A stretch of DNA of 64,000 bases, taken from assembly GCF_002266435.3 (NCBI RefSeq), contig NZ_CP029426.2, positions 1,208,001 to 1,272,000 of the forward strand. Direction: 5' to 3'. This document shows positions 25,567-35,078 of the stretch, piece after piece (within the stretch, counting starts at the first letter, position 1; every line of letters begins with the position of its first letter). The stretch is from Bradyrhizobium amphicarpaeae (GTDB lineage: Bacteria > Pseudomonadota > Alphaproteobacteria > Rhizobiales > Xanthobacteraceae). The notes beneath the pieces were generated by a model. It had not been told where the DNA came from, searched no databases, and saw nothing but the letters and a program-made list of their open reading frames with translations. Made by a program: the position numbers and the translations under genes.

Positions 25567-25664
25567 CAGGCATCCAGGCAGAGATGACTCGGTGTCATGA
25601 TGATGTCATGGGTGGCAGCCGGCAACAACCCGTGGGGGGCGAGGCGCGCTGCGGCGCGAGGTGC

Positions 25665-25756
25665 CGTAGGGTGGGCAAAGCGAAGCGTGCCCACGTTCTG
25701 AGTGCGATCAATGTGAGATGGTGGGCACGGCGCTTCGCGCCTTTGCCCACCCTACG
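25665..25756. repeat. Intergenic palindromic repeat, CGTAGGGTGGGCAAAG family
   Basis: Arms CGTAGGGTGGGCAAAG and CTTTGCCCACCCTACG are exact inverted repeats of 16 bases. Inside them is a second inverted pair, GAAGCGTGCCCAC / GTGGGCACGGCGCTTC. No gene is present between 25567 and 25778. Confidence 0.9.
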
Positions 25757-25778
25757 AGACCTTATCGGGATCGAAAAA

Positions 25779-26732
25779 CTAGTCGAACAGGCTCGAGACC
25801 GACTCTTCTGCTGCGGTGCGCGCAATGGCGTCCGAGATCAGGCTGGCGATCGGCAGCGTGCGGATGTTCGGCGCCTTGGTCACCGCGTCGGTCGGCAGGA
25901 TCGAGTCGGTGATCACGAGCTCCTTCAGCTTGGAGCCGGCGATGCGGGCGGCCGCGCCGCCGGAGAGCACGCCGTGGGTGATGTAGGCGTAGACGTCCTT
26001 CGCACCCTTGGCGATCAGCGCGTCGGCTGCGTTCACCAGCGTGCCGCCGGAGTCAACGATGTCGTCGACCAGGATGCAGCTATAGCCGGCGACGTCGCCG
26101 ATCACGTTCATGACCTCGGATTCACCCGCCCTCTCGCGGCGCTTGTCGACGATCGCGAGCGGGGTGTTGATGCGCTTGGCAAGGCCGCGAGCGCGGGCCA
26201 CGCCGCCGACATCTGGCGAGACCACCATCACCTTGCCGAGGTCGAAACGTTCGCGGATATCGCGCACCATCACGGGGGCAGCGAACAGATTGTCGGTCGG
26301 GATATCGAAGAAGCCCTGGATCTGGGTAGCGTGAAGGTCGAGCGTCATGACGCGGTCGACGCCGGCATGGGTGATCAGGTTGGCGACGAGCTTGGCCGAG
26401 ATCGGCGTGCGAGAACCGGACTTGCGATCCTGCCGGGCGTAGCCGAAATACGGGATCACCGCCGTGATGCGGCGCGCCGAGGAGCGGCGCAGCGCGTCGG
26501 TGATGATCAGCAATTCCATCAGATGGTCGTTTGCCGGGAACGAGGTCGACTGGATGATGAAGGCATCCGAGCCGCGGACGTTCTCCTGGATCTCGACGAA
26601 GATCTCCATGTCGGCGAAGCGCCGCACCACCGCCTTGGTCAGTGGCAGGTCGAGGCCCTGCGCGATCGCCTGCGCAAGGGCCGGATTGGAGTTGCCGGCG
26701 ACGAGCTTGATGGAGCCGTTCTTGCCCGACAT
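25779..26732 (-). CDS. prs: Ribose-phosphate pyrophosphokinase (PRPP synthetase)
   Basis: Prs makes PRPP from ribose-5-phosphate and ATP for nucleotides, histidine and tryptophan. The 317-residue protein has [29 protein letters not shown], the metal-binding [12 protein letters not shown] and the PRPP-binding loop [13 protein letters not shown] at 26732 is chosen (GGGAGG eight bases upstream). The frame continues upstream to 26900, but that extension has no family counterpart. Confidence 0.97.
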   Translation of the reverse strand: MSGKNGSIKLVAGNSNPALAQAIAQGLDLPLTKAVVRRFADMEIFVEIQENVRGSDAFIIQSTSFPANDHLMELLIITDALRRSSARRITAVIPYFGYARQDRKSGSRTPISAKLVANLITHAGVDRVMTLDLHATQIQGFFDIPTDNLFAAPVMVRDIRERFDLGKVMVVSPDVGGVARARGLAKRINTPLAIVDKRRERAGESEVMNVIGDVAGYSCILVDDIVDSGGTLVNAADALIAKGAKDVYAYITHGVLSGGAAARIAGSKLKELVITDSILPTDAVTKAPNIRTLPIASLISDAIARTAAEESVSSLFD

Positions 26733-26924
26733 GGATGCTTCCTCCCGCGCTTTGCTGGATACGACGTTCAACATCTCAGATCCCACTGGAAGCACGGTTA
26801 TGACGGGCGAGGAAATATCAGGCCGGGGGCTGCGATGGCAACCCGGGAGGCTACGTTTTCCCTTCGAAAATCCTGAGTCGGGCCAACGGCTTGGCCGCAA
26901 CTTGAGGCCGTGGTTTAGCGGGGG

Positions 26925-27539
26925 TTATCGCTCGGCATAGCCGAGTGCCGAGGCCGGCATCTCGGGTGTGGGTCCGATCGGAGCGACGCTCGCGACCGCC
27001 GGTCCTCGAAGGCCCGGAGCCGTGCCCGGTGCATCCGGCGTTCCGCTGATCATGTTGGAAAGTCCGCTGAATCCGGCCTGGGCGATCTTCCGCAGCACGA
27101 GGTCGTCGGCGGCGTTCCAGGGATCGCGGCCACCCTTGGCGGCGGTCGGCTCCTCGCCGGAGAGGCGCAGGGCCCGCTGCTGGTTGGCGTCGTAGACGTC
27201 CCAGACCCAGGCGATCACCGTCTTGCCGCGCACCACCTGGGCGGAGAGATAGCTGCGCACCCGGTAGGCGGCCGAGCCCTCGCGGGAGACGACGGACAGG
27301 CTGCGCAGCTTGGATTCGCTGTCGAGCACGCCAACCATGCGGTCGAACACCTGCGGCGGCGGCCCGTCGATCGATTCGAAGGCGACTGTCGCACCGCTGC
27401 CCGTGCTCGGCGCCATCGCATAGGAATTGGCGGCCCCGCCGCCGCCGGCGCAACCGCCAAGCGCGGTCGCTGCCGTCAGCAGCACGATCGCCAGCACGCG
27501 CGAACCCGCACGGCCCAGGATGAATGACGCGTCCCTCAT
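26925..27539 (-). CDS. Lipoprotein of unknown function
   Basis: The 204-residue protein has a lipoprotein signal peptide (VLAIVLLTAATALGGC) with lipobox LGGC at about residue 27-30, so Lgt and LspA would process it. A flexible Gly/Ala/Ser stretch follows, then a compact domain rich in V/A/S (VAFESIDGPPPQVFDRMV, AYRVRSYLSAQVVRGKTVIAW) and a Pro/Ala tail. I recognise no named domain. It is probably an envelope protein, upstream of prs on the same strand. Confidence 0.84.
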   Translation of the reverse strand: MRDASFILGRAGSRVLAIVLLTAATALGGCAGGGGAANSYAMAPSTGSGATVAFESIDGPPPQVFDRMVGVLDSESKLRSLSVVSREGSAAYRVRSYLSAQVVRGKTVIAWVWDVYDANQQRALRLSGEEPTAAKGGRDPWNAADDLVLRKIAQAGFSGLSNMISGTPDAPGTAPGLRGPAVASVAPIGPTPEMPASALGYAER

Positions 27540-27700
27540 TATGGAGGGCAGCGATATCGTTAAAATCGATTAAGGTCTAGGGCAGGGACGACACAGGCCA
27601 CCGTCATCGCATCGGGAATCGCCCCGGAATGACACGGGGTTGCCGCTGTGTTCACGCTTCGAGCGTATAGCCCTTAAAGCGACGGATGGGACACCGGTGC

Positions 27701-27840
27701 GTGTCCCGGACGCGCTGCGGCGCGCAGTGCCGCTGCGCTGAGCCGGGACCCAGCCTGTCGCCGAGATCAAGATCGCAGAGAGATGGGCCCCGGCTCAGCA
27801 GCGCATCACTTTCGTGCTGCGCCGCGTCCGGGGCACGAGA
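27701..27840. repeat. Nested palindromic repeat, GTGTCCCGGACGCG family (copy a)
   Basis: Outer arms GTGTCCCGGACGCG and CGCGTCCGGGGCAC enclose inner arms GAGCCGGGACCCA and GGGCCCCGGCTC, forming two nested hairpins. Three more copies lie at 34483-34613, 36626-36792 and 61245-61374. The 27540-27842 gap also contains GCCCCGGAATGAC near 27620 and no gene. Confidence 0.9.
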
Positions 27841-27842
27841 CC

Positions 27843-28610
27843 TCACCCTTCCAGCGCGATCGCGTGAACGTGACGGCCGTAATCCGGCTCCTTGCGATGC
27901 ACCGAACGGCGATAGCTGAAGAAGCGCTCGTCGGCGTAGGTGTCGAGGCCGAGATCGTCGATCATCAGGATGCCGGCGGCCTCGAGCCGGTTGCGAATGA
28001 AGCCGGCGAGGTCGAACATCGCGTGGCCCTCGCGCACCGACGGGATGAAAAAGATTGCGTTGTCGGCATCGGCCTCGATGAACCGCGCGACGAACTCGTT
28101 GCCGACCTCGTAGCTGTCCTGGCGGATCAAGGGCCCGATTGCGGCGATGATGCCGCTGCGGGTGGCGCCCAGCTTCTCCATCGCCGAGATCGTCGATTCC
28201 AGCACGCCAGTCAGCGCGCCCTTCCAGCCGGCATGTGCGCCGCCGATCACGCGCGCATTGGGGTCGACGAACAGCACCGGCCCGCAATCGGCGGTGGAGA
28301 CGCCGAGCGCGATGCCGGGCGTGTTGGTCACCAGCGCGTCGCCCTTCGGCCGCGGCCCGCTCGGCCACGGCGTTTCTGCGACAAGCACGTCAGGCGAATG
28401 GATCTGGTGCAGGCTGAGGAAGCGGTCCGGCGCGACGCCGACATGTTCCGCCATGCGGCGGCGGTTTTCCGCGACAAGGGCCTGATCGTCGTTCGAGCCG
28501 AGGCCGCCGTTCAGCGCGGAATAGATGCCGCCGGAGACGCCGCCTTCCCGCGTGAAGAAGGCATGGCGCAGGCCGGGCACGGCTGCCAGCAGCGACGAGG
28601 TGAGGGTCAT
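27843..28610 (-). CDS. pgeF: Peptidoglycan editing factor PgeF (laccase-domain / YfiH family)
   Basis: PgeF-family proteins have a multicopper-like fold that binds zinc. They act on UDP-MurNAc-L-Ser-type precursors and in some species as purine nucleoside phosphorylases. The 255-residue protein has HQIHSPDV, STADCGPVLF and AHAGWKG, supplying the conserved His/Cys/His metal ligands. The start overlaps the methyltransferase stop as TGATG, with GGAGAC five bases upstream. A nested repeat follows the stop. The longer open frame upstream lies within the methyltransferase gene and is not real coding. Confidence 0.93.
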   Translation of the reverse strand: MTLTSSLLAAVPGLRHAFFTREGGVSGGIYSALNGGLGSNDDQALVAENRRRMAEHVGVAPDRFLSLHQIHSPDVLVAETPWPSGPRPKGDALVTNTPGIALGVSTADCGPVLFVDPNARVIGGAHAGWKGALTGVLESTISAMEKLGATRSGIIAAIGPLIRQDSYEVGNEFVARFIEADADNAIFFIPSVREGHAMFDLAGFIRNRLEAAGILMIDDLGLDTYADERFFSYRRSVHRKEPDYGRHVHAIALEG

Positions 28611-29725
28611 CAATTGTCTCCGGCCTGTTCGAGATCGCTGAGGCCGGCAATGGCCGTCAGCCGCGGCTCGGAGATGCCGAGCACCTTGAACATCGAGCCC
28701 ATGCCGCTGCGCCCGGTGTCCGTCAGCCGCTTCAGCGCGATCGAAATGTCGGTGGCGACCTCGGGCGTCGCCTTCTGCATCAAGGCTGCGGCGCGGGTGT
28801 CGATGCCGATGCGCTTGAGGAAGTCGCCTTGCGTTACCGGCCCGTGCACGCGCGCGCCGACATCCTCCGCCGCGCGCGCCAATGCCTGGAAGTCGACATG
28901 GGCGGTGACGTCGGCCTGGCCCGGCGCCTTCAAGGGATCGGTGAAGGTGTGACGCGCAATCGCCTGGAAAGTGTCGCCGGCGTCGCTGCGCAAATGGCCA
29001 TAGTCGATGATCAGCGCCGCGCCGTCCTGGTCGCGCACGCGCGTGGCGAGCTTCATGATCTCGCCGTCGGGCCGCCATTCGAACACGGCGCCGACGGGCG
29101 CGGCGCGCACCAAGGGCGGCAGCAGCACGTCGAAGCGCGGGGTCGGCTCGGATGCCGCGCCGAATTGAAGTTTTCCGTTGCCGTCGATCTCGATCACGCG
29201 CTCATGCCAGCCGTTCTCGTGGCGGATCATCTGGTGGATCGGCAGTACGTCGAAATATTCGTTGGCGAGGATGATGCTCGGTCCTTCCGGCACATCGTCG
29301 ATGCTGTCGTGCCAGGCGATGTTGCGCACGCCCGAAAGCGTCGCACCCTGCCGCTCGCGCAGCACGGGATTGACCTCGACCATGTGGATGTGAAGCGCCT
29401 GGTACAGCGGCGGCAGCACGCGGAGCGCGCGCAGCGCGTCCGCCATCATGGTGCCGCGGCCGGGGCCGAGCTCGATCAGCCGCAGGAATTGCGGCGAGCC
29501 CATCTGCTTCCACACCGAGGCGGTCCATAGTCCCAATAGCTCGCCGAACATCTGGCTGACCTCGGGCGCGGTGGTGAAGTCGCCCTCACGTCCCAACGGA
29601 TCGCGCGAGACGTAATAGCCATGGCGCGGATGCATCAGGCACAGTTCCATGTAGCGCCAGACCGGCATGGGGCCTGAGGCTTTGATCAGCGCCTTGATCT
29701 CATCGAGTAGCGGCTGGTCGGTCAC
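28610..29725 (-). CDS. SAM-dependent methyltransferase, MidA/NDUFAF7 (DUF185) family
   Basis: The 371-residue protein has the family's opening PMPVWRYMELCLMHPRHGYY, GDFTTAPEVSQMFGELLG and the SAM-binding motif LIELGPGRGTMMADALRAL. The mitochondrial counterpart NDUFAF7 methylates an arginine in a complex I subunit. A bacterial role in complex I or another target is inferred only. It lies between lgt and pgeF on one strand, with TGATG coupling to pgeF and 21 bases after lgt, so lgt-mtase-pgeF look like an operon. Confidence 0.93.
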   Translation of the reverse strand: MTDQPLLDEIKALIKASGPMPVWRYMELCLMHPRHGYYVSRDPLGREGDFTTAPEVSQMFGELLGLWTASVWKQMGSPQFLRLIELGPGRGTMMADALRALRVLPPLYQALHIHMVEVNPVLRERQGATLSGVRNIAWHDSIDDVPEGPSIILANEYFDVLPIHQMIRHENGWHERVIEIDGNGKLQFGAASEPTPRFDVLLPPLVRAAPVGAVFEWRPDGEIMKLATRVRDQDGAALIIDYGHLRSDAGDTFQAIARHTFTDPLKAPGQADVTAHVDFQALARAAEDVGARVHGPVTQGDFLKRIGIDTRAAALMQKATPEVATDISIALKRLTDTGRSGMGSMFKVLGISEPRLTAIAGLSDLEQAGDN

Positions 29726-29746
29726 GGCGTACTTTCTCGAAATGAA

Positions 29747-30592
29747 TTAACGAATGGCCTCGATGGGCTTCGGCGCCCCGCGCCTGACTGCCAATACAAT
29801 AAGTATGCCGCCCACGATAAGCATCGGGATCGACAGCAGCATGCCCATGGTTAATCCGCCCCAGAGGAAACCAAGCTGCACGTCCGGTTCGCGGAAATGC
29901 TCGCCGGCAATCCGGGACAGGCCGTAGATCAGGATGAAAGCGCCAAGGATCATGCCGGGCCGCTTCAGCGCGCCGAGCCGGATCATGATCGCGAGCACCG
30001 TGAACAGCAGGATGCCTTCCATGCCTGCCTCGTAGAGCTGGCTCGGATGACGCGGTAGCTGCGTGGGATCATGCGGGAAGATCATCGCCCAGGGCAGGCT
30101 TGCATCGGTGGCGCGGCCCCACAATTCGCCGTTGATGAAGTTGGCGATGCGCCCGAGCAGCAGCCCGACCGGGGCGACCGCGGTGGTGATGTCACCGAGC
30201 GACAGGATCGGGATCTTGTTGCGATAAGCAAACCACATCACCGCGACGACGCAGCCGAGGAAGCCGCCATGGAAGGACATGCCGCCCTCCCACAATCGGA
30301 AGATCGCGGCAGGATGATCGATGAAAAACGGCAGGTTGTAGAACAGCACGTAGCCGGTGCGGCCGCCGAGAATGATGCCGAGCGTGACCCAGAGGATGAA
30401 GTCGTCGATCTGCAGCAGCGACATCGGCGCGGGGCCGCCCCACAGGCGCTCCTTCTTCAGCAGCGAGCGCGCATAGAGCCAGCCGAACACGATGCCGCAG
30501 ATATAGGCCAGCGCATACCAGCGGATCGCGAACGGGCCGATCTCGAGCGCGATCGGCTTGAAGGCGGGAAAGTCGATGAGAAGAAGCTGCAT
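29747..30592 (-). CDS. lgt: Prolipoprotein diacylglyceryl transferase
   Basis: Lgt transfers diacylglycerol from phosphatidylglycerol to the lipobox cysteine of preprolipoproteins in the inner membrane. The 281-residue protein has seven hydrophobic helices and the Lgt signature [14 protein letters not shown] near 150, with [12 protein letters not shown] upstream. ATG at 30592 is chosen; AAGG lies five bases before it. A longer frame upstream lacks family match. It is first in the lgt-methyltransferase-pgeF run. Confidence 0.97.
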   Translation of the reverse strand: MQLLLIDFPAFKPIALEIGPFAIRWYALAYICGIVFGWLYARSLLKKERLWGGPAPMSLLQIDDFILWVTLGIILGGRTGYVLFYNLPFFIDHPAAIFRLWEGGMSFHGGFLGCVVAVMWFAYRNKIPILSLGDITTAVAPVGLLLGRIANFINGELWGRATDASLPWAMIFPHDPTQLPRHPSQLYEAGMEGILLFTVLAIMIRLGALKRPGMILGAFILIYGLSRIAGEHFREPDVQLGFLWGGLTMGMLLSIPMLIVGGILIVLAVRRGAPKPIEAIR

Positions 30593-30600
30593 CGCGCCTT

Positions 30601-31338
30601 CTATGTCTGGACGAGATTGCGGCGATAGAGCGCCAACAGACGCTCCCAATGCCGCTCGGCGGCGTCGCGGTCATAGACCGGGCGCTTGGGGAAGGCGAAG
30701 CCGTGATGGGTGCCGGGATAGATCTCGACCTCGGCTTTCGCGCCGTTCATGCCCACCTTGACCTTCTCGACGATCTCCGGCGGCGCGTAGACGTCGGTCT
30801 CGGCGCAGGCGAAATAGAGTTCGGCCCTGGTCTTGGCCGCGGCCAAATGCGGGCTGTCGTCCTGATCCGTTGCCAGTTGCACGCCGTAGACCGAGGCGGC
30901 CGCCTTGACGCGATCGGGGAAGTGCGTGGCGGCGTTGATGGCGTAGCGGCCGCTCATGCAATAGCCGACGGTTCCGACCAGCTTGGTGTTCGCGGCCGCC
31001 TGGCCTTCGGCATGGGTGAGCAGCGCCCTGGTGTCGTCCATGATCATGGGGATCGTGAGCGAGCCCATCAGCGCAAACATGCGCTTGCGTTCCGGCGCGT
31101 TCGGATCGGCGGGCAGCGCGCCGAGCTCCATCACGCCGGAGCGGTAATAGAGGTTCGGCAGCATCACGTAATAGCCTGAGGTCGCAAGCCGGCGCGCCAT
31201 GTCGCGCAGCTCTTCGCGGATCGCGGGCGCGTCCATGTAGAACAGGATGACCGGAAACGGCCCGCCGCGTTCGGGATGGGAGATGAAGGTTGCGGTGTGG
31301 CCGTCCCTGGTGGGGATTGCGATCTGCTGGTCGATCAT
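30601..31338 (-). CDS. Dienelactone hydrolase family protein
   Basis: The 245-residue alpha/beta hydrolase has the DLH nucleophile elbow GYCMSGRYA with catalytic cysteine, an aspartate in [10 protein letters not shown] and a histidine in THHGFAFP, giving the Cys-Asp-His triad. Homologues hydrolyse dienelactones or other small esters; the natural substrate here is unknown. The start at 31338 is preceded by AAGGCG. The gene ends nine bases before lgt starts on the same strand, so it may lie first in that operon. Confidence 0.93.
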   Translation of the reverse strand: MIDQQIAIPTRDGHTATFISHPERGGPFPVILFYMDAPAIREELRDMARRLATSGYYVMLPNLYYRSGVMELGALPADPNAPERKRMFALMGSLTIPMIMDDTRALLTHAEGQAAANTKLVGTVGYCMSGRYAINAATHFPDRVKAAASVYGVQLATDQDDSPHLAAAKTRAELYFACAETDVYAPPEIVEKVKVGMNGAKAEVEIYPGTHHGFAFPKRPVYDRDAAERHWERLLALYRRNLVQT

Positions 31339-31500
31339 CTCATTCGCCTTGTGATTCTTCTTATGCAGGGACGTTGAATACGATTGCAAGGAAACCGGTT
31401 CATGACAAGGATACCGCCGATCGGGCCTTGAACCGTTCCGCTCGGATTGCCATTGTCTTTTCGAGAGTTCGCGCAAAGTTGAGGCCGCCAGGAGACCGAA

Positions 31501-31749
31501 ATGACCCAGACCAACAACCGGTTTTTCGACGAGATCGGCCGCCTTATGAACGACGCCGCCGGTGCCGCCCAGGGCGTCAAGCGCGAGTTCGACACGGTGA
31601 TGCGCACCCAGGCCGAAAAATTCCTGCGCGACATGGATCTGGTCAAGCGCGAGGAGTTCGAGGCGGTCAAGGACATGGCCCGCCTGGCGCGCGAGGAGAA
31701 CGAGGCGCTGAAGGCGCGCATCGCGGCGCTGGAGGCCAAGCTCGGGTAG
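31501..31749 (+). CDS. ubiK: UbiK-family accessory protein (BMFP/DUF526)
   Basis: The 82-residue protein is almost wholly helical: an amphipathic N-terminal part (FFDEIGRLMNDAAGAAQGVK) and a C-terminal coiled coil (EENEALKARIAALEAKLG). This is the layout of UbiK/YqiC, which helps ubiquinone-biosynthesis proteins assemble in other proteobacteria. Function here is by family. GAGACCGAA precedes the ATG. It diverges from the dienelactone hydrolase gene. Confidence 0.88.
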   Translation: MTQTNNRFFDEIGRLMNDAAGAAQGVKREFDTVMRTQAEKFLRDMDLVKREEFEAVKDMARLAREENEALKARIAALEAKLG

Positions 31750-31762
31750 GTTCAATTGAGGT

Positions 31763-31848
31763 CGTCATGGCCGGGCTTGACCCGGCCATCCATCCGTCTC
31801 GAAAGGTCATTTTGACGATGGATGCCCGGGTCAAGCCCGGGCATGACG
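31763..31848. repeat. Intergenic palindromic repeat, CGTCATGCCCGGGCTTG family (second copy)
   Basis: Arms CGTCATGGCCGGGCTTGACC and GGTCAAGCCCGGGCATGACG, with inner arms CCATCCATCCGTC / GACGATGGATGCC, mirror the element at 18372-18455. It lies between the UbiK-like and rplY genes. The rest of 31750-31994 holds no gene. Confidence 0.9.
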
Positions 31849-31994
31849 AGCCGCCCATTCTCCTTGTCATTTCCGCATCTTCCGGGTAAAAGCCCGCCAG
31901 TTCGTGGCCCCCGCACCCCTGGAGGCTTGCTGCGAACGATGCCATGGGCCGCGCTGCGGCCCATTAACTTTTGCAAAAACAAGGACTTAACGAC

Positions 31995-32705
31995 ATGGCG
32001 ACGACCGTCAAGGAATTGAAGGCGACCGCACGTCCGAAGAGCGGCAAGGGGGCCGCCCGGGCTGAGCGTCGCGCCGGGAAAGTGCCCGGAGTGATCTACG
32101 GTAACAAGCAACCCCCGCTCCCGATCTCGGTTGACGATCGTGAATTGCGCCAGCGCATCCTCGCCGGCCGGTTCCTGACCACGCTGGTCGACATCGACCT
32201 CGACGGCAAGAAGCACCGCGTGATTCCGCGCGACTATCACCTCGATCCGGTCAAGGACTTCCCGATCCATGTCGACTTCATGCGGCTCGGCGAAGGCGCC
32301 ACCATCCGCATCAGCGTTCCCTTGCATGTCGTGAAGGCGGAAGGCTCGCCCGGCGTGAAGCGCGGCGGCGCCGTCAACATCGTGGCTCATGCGATCGAGA
32401 TCGAATGCGGCGCCGAGAGCATCCCGCAGTACATCGAGGCCGATGTCGGCTCGCTCGAAATCGGTCACTCCTTGCATCTGTCGGACGTCAAGCTGCCGGC
32501 CGGCGTGAAGGCGCTGACCCGCGAGGACGCGACCCTCGTCACCATCGTGCCGCCGTCCGGCTACGCCGAAGAGCAGAAGGCCGCGGCTGCGGCTGCAGCT
32601 CCTGGCGCTGCTGCGGCTGCTCCGGCGGCTGGTGCTGCTCCGGCTGCGGGTGCTGCTCCGGCGGCCGCTGCCAAGGCTCCCGCCGGCGGCGACAAGAAGA
32701 AGTAA
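31995..32705 (+). CDS. rplY: Ribosomal protein bL25 (Ctc type) with Ala/Pro-rich tail
   Basis: bL25 binds 5S rRNA. The 236-residue protein has the N-terminal L25 domain (LKATARPKSGKGAARAERR, VPGVIYGNK) and the longer C-terminal Ctc domain (LHVVKAEGSPGVKRGG, EVGSL-like SLEIGHSL). The last 45 residues are Ala/Pro/Gly with repeated PAAGAAPAAGA and end in basic GGDKKK. AAGGAC lies eight bases before the ATG. It precedes pth; a strong hairpin lies between them. Confidence 0.97.
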   Translation: MATTVKELKATARPKSGKGAARAERRAGKVPGVIYGNKQPPLPISVDDRELRQRILAGRFLTTLVDIDLDGKKHRVIPRDYHLDPVKDFPIHVDFMRLGEGATIRISVPLHVVKAEGSPGVKRGGAVNIVAHAIEIECGAESIPQYIEADVGSLEIGHSLHLSDVKLPAGVKALTREDATLVTIVPPSGYAEEQKAAAAAAAPGAAAAAPAAGAAPAAGAAPAAAAKAPAGGDKKK

Positions 32706-32717
32706 TCTCTCAAAGCT

Positions 32718-32742
32718 GGCGCGCGGTCTCTGACCGCGCGCC
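32718..32742 (+). other. Perfect GC hairpin between rplY and pth
   Basis: GGCGCGCGGTC and GACCGCGCGCC form an 11-pair perfect stem with a TCT loop. No T-run follows and pth begins 22 bases later. It is more likely an mRNA processing or stability element than a terminator, though it could attenuate pth. Confidence 0.7.
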
Positions 32743-32763
32743 GAGCGAGGGGCGCGCCGCGTC

Positions 32764-33369
32764 ATGCGACTCTTTGTTGGGCTCGGCAATCCCGGCGCGA
32801 AATACGCACGCAACCGGCACAATATCGGCTTCATGGCCGTCGACGAGATCGCGCGGCGTCATGGTTTCGCACCATGGCGCCGTCGTTTTCAGGGCGAGAC
32901 CTCGGAAGGCACGCTCGGCACCGAGCGCGTGATCCTGCTCAAGCCCACGACCTACATGAACGATTCCGGCCGCAGCGTTCAGGAAGCGGCGAGCTTCTTC
33001 AAGATCGCCATGGGCGACGTCACCGTGTTTCATGACGAGCTCGAGCTGCCGCCGGGCAAGGTGCGGGTGAAGATCGGCGGCGGGATCGCCGGCCATAACG
33101 GCCTGCGCTCGATCTCGGCGCATATCGGCAACGAGTATCGCCGTATCAGGCTCGGCATCGGTCATCCCGGCGTCAAGGAACTGGTGCACGGCCACGTGCT
33201 GTCGGACTTCGCCAAGGCCGACAACGACTGGGTGGCGACGCTGTGCGAGGCGGTGGCCGAGCACGCAGGCCTGGTCGCCAAGGGCACGGACGCGACTTTC
33301 GCCAACAGGGTGCATCTCGCGATGCAGGCGAAGGGATTTTTGACCAAGGACGACAACGGCAAGGAATAA
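32764..33369 (+). CDS. pth: Peptidyl-tRNA hydrolase
   Basis: Pth recycles peptidyl-tRNAs dropped from ribosomes. The 201-residue protein has the opening [20 protein letters not shown] with the catalytic histidine, YMNDSG, and [14 protein letters not shown] with the catalytic aspartate, then [13 protein letters not shown]. The start ATG is fixed by the family's very short leader. It follows rplY and precedes ychF, the usual order. Confidence 0.97.
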   Translation: MRLFVGLGNPGAKYARNRHNIGFMAVDEIARRHGFAPWRRRFQGETSEGTLGTERVILLKPTTYMNDSGRSVQEAASFFKIAMGDVTVFHDELELPPGKVRVKIGGGIAGHNGLRSISAHIGNEYRRIRLGIGHPGVKELVHGHVLSDFAKADNDWVATLCEAVAEHAGLVAKGTDATFANRVHLAMQAKGFLTKDDNGKE

Positions 33370-33374
33370 CGCTC

Positions 33375-34472
33375 GTGGGATTCAAATGCGGGATCGTCGG
33401 ATTGCCCAATGTCGGCAAGTCGACCTTGTTCAATGCGCTGACCGAGACGGCCGCGGCGCAGGCTGCGAACTATCCGTTCTGCACCATCGAGCCGAATGTC
33501 GGCGAGGTCGCCGTGCCGGATCCCAGGCTCGACAAGCTCGCGGCGATCGCCAAGTCCGGCCAGATCATCCCAACCCGGCTGACCTTCGTCGACATCGCCG
33601 GCCTCGTCCGCGGCGCCTCCAAGGGTGAGGGCCTCGGCAACCAGTTCCTCGCCAACATCCGCGAGGTCGATGCCATCGCGCATGTCGTGCGCTGCTTTGA
33701 AGATTCCGACATCACTCATGTCGAGGGCAAGATCGCCCCGCTCGCCGACATCGAGACCATCGAGACCGAGCTGATGCTCGCCGACCTCGACAGCCTCGAG
33801 AAGCGCGTCGACAACCTCACCAAGAAGGCCAAGGGCAACGACAAGGACGCCAAGGAGCAGCTCGACCTCGTCAACCGCACGCTGGTGCTGCTGCGCGAGG
33901 GCAAGCCCGCCCGCCTGGTCGAGCGCAAGGCGGAGGAGGAGCGCGCCTTCGGGATGCTCGGCCTGCTGTCGTCCAAGCCCGTACTCTATGTCTGCAACGT
34001 CGAGGAAGGCTCGGCCGCGACCGGCAATGCGTTCTCCAAGGCGGTGCAGGAGCAGGCCGCCAAGGAAGGCGCCGTCGCCGTCGTCATCTCGGCCAAGATC
34101 GAATCCGAGATCGCCACCATTTCACGCGATGAGCGCGCCGACTTCCTGGAGACGCTGGGTCTCGAAGAGGCCGGTCTCGATCGCCTGATCCGCGCCGGCT
34201 ACACGCTGCTCGACCTCATCACCTACTTCACGGTGGGCCCGAAGGAAGCGCGCGCCTGGACCATCTACCGCGGCACCAAGGCGCCGGGCGCGGCCGGTGT
34301 GATCCACACCGATTTCGAGAAGGGCTTCATCCGCGCCGAGACGATCGCATATGAGGATTACGTGGCACTCGGCGGCGAAGCCGGCGCCCGCGATGCCGGC
34401 AAGCTTCGCCTCGAAGGCAAGGAATACGTCGTCGCCGACGGCGACGTGATGCACTTCCGGTTCAATACGTAA
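33375..34472 (+). CDS. ychF: Ribosome-binding ATPase YchF (OLA1)
   Basis: The 365-residue protein has the P-loop [29 protein letters not shown] and, in place of the GTPase NKxD motif, CNVEE, which in YchF/OLA1 specifies ATP. A TGS domain ends it ([26 protein letters not shown]). It binds the ribosome and acts in stress and translation control. The start is GTG with AAGGA nine bases upstream, five bases after the pth stop. A nested repeat follows the gene. Confidence 0.97.
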   Translation: MGFKCGIVGLPNVGKSTLFNALTETAAAQAANYPFCTIEPNVGEVAVPDPRLDKLAAIAKSGQIIPTRLTFVDIAGLVRGASKGEGLGNQFLANIREVDAIAHVVRCFEDSDITHVEGKIAPLADIETIETELMLADLDSLEKRVDNLTKKAKGNDKDAKEQLDLVNRTLVLLREGKPARLVERKAEEERAFGMLGLLSSKPVLYVCNVEEGSAATGNAFSKAVQEQAAKEGAVAVVISAKIESEIATISRDERADFLETLGLEEAGLDRLIRAGYTLLDLITYFTVGPKEARAWTIYRGTKAPGAAGVIHTDFEKGFIRAETIAYEDYVALGGEAGARDAGKLRLEGKEYVVADGDVMHFRFNT

Positions 34473-34482
34473 GGCTGGATCG

Positions 34483-34613
34483 CGTGCCCCGGACGCAGCG
34501 CAGCGCGCTTGCGGTGCGCTGCAGAGCCGGGGCCCAGAAGTCTTGATTGTTGATGCATGGGTCCCGGCTCTGCGTCGCGTCATTTCATGCCGCGCCGCGT
34601 CCGGGACACGAGA
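34483..34613. repeat. Nested palindromic repeat, GTGTCCCGGACGCG family (copy b)
   Basis: Outer arms GTGCCCCGGACGCAG and CGCGTCCGGGACAC with inner arms AGAGCCGGGGCCCA and TGGGTCCCGGCTCT. It fills the space between convergent ychF and the DUF4282 gene. Confidence 0.9.
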
Positions 34614-34614
34614 C

Positions 34615-34911
34615 TCACCGCAGCCCGCCGCCCTGGTCGCGGATCGCGCCGAGATGCTCGTTGATGCGGAAGACGATCAGGATCAGCTCGGCAAGGATGC
34701 GCGAGAACACGATCCCGACGACGACGCTCGCGATCGACGACAGCAGCACCAGGAAACCGCCGAACGGGCTGATCGCCATCGCAGCGAGCCCTGAGAAGAT
34801 GCCGGAGAGGCCGAACAGGCAGATCAGCGCGATCACCAGCCAATAGAAGGTCTTGATGATCGTCGGCGTGATGAAGCGGTCCCACTGAAACAGATCGCTG
34901 AATGAAAACAT
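34615..34911 (-). CDS. DUF4282 domain membrane protein
   Basis: The 98-residue protein has two strong hydrophobic helices at about 20-45 and 50-75 after a short FSFSDLFQWDRFITP opening, as in DUF4282 proteins. The C-terminus LIVFRINEHLGAIRDQ is amphipathic and probably cytoplasmic. Function is unknown. ATG at 34911 is chosen because GGGGAG lies just upstream; an upstream open frame is not conserved-looking. It diverges from the MaoC pair. Confidence 0.88.
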   Translation of the reverse strand: MFSFSDLFQWDRFITPTIIKTFYWLVIALICLFGLSGIFSGLAAMAISPFGGFLVLLSSIASVVVGIVFSRILAELILIVFRINEHLGAIRDQGGGLR

Positions 34912-35078
34912 TGCTCTCCCCAGGGCATTGGGCCTTGGTAAATGGATCTCGGTCCTCGGTTGATCCGACTCAAGACCAACGCTGCCACCCCGTATGTAGC
35001 ACGAGCCATGCGGACCGGCGGGTTGAGATTGCCGCAAAGTGCGGCCACAATCTGTCATTCCCTCAAAGCTTTCCCAAG

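Noticed and set aside
25595..25825. A 76-codon frame ending at the prs gene
   Set aside because: It is the translation of a palindromic repeat and its flanks.
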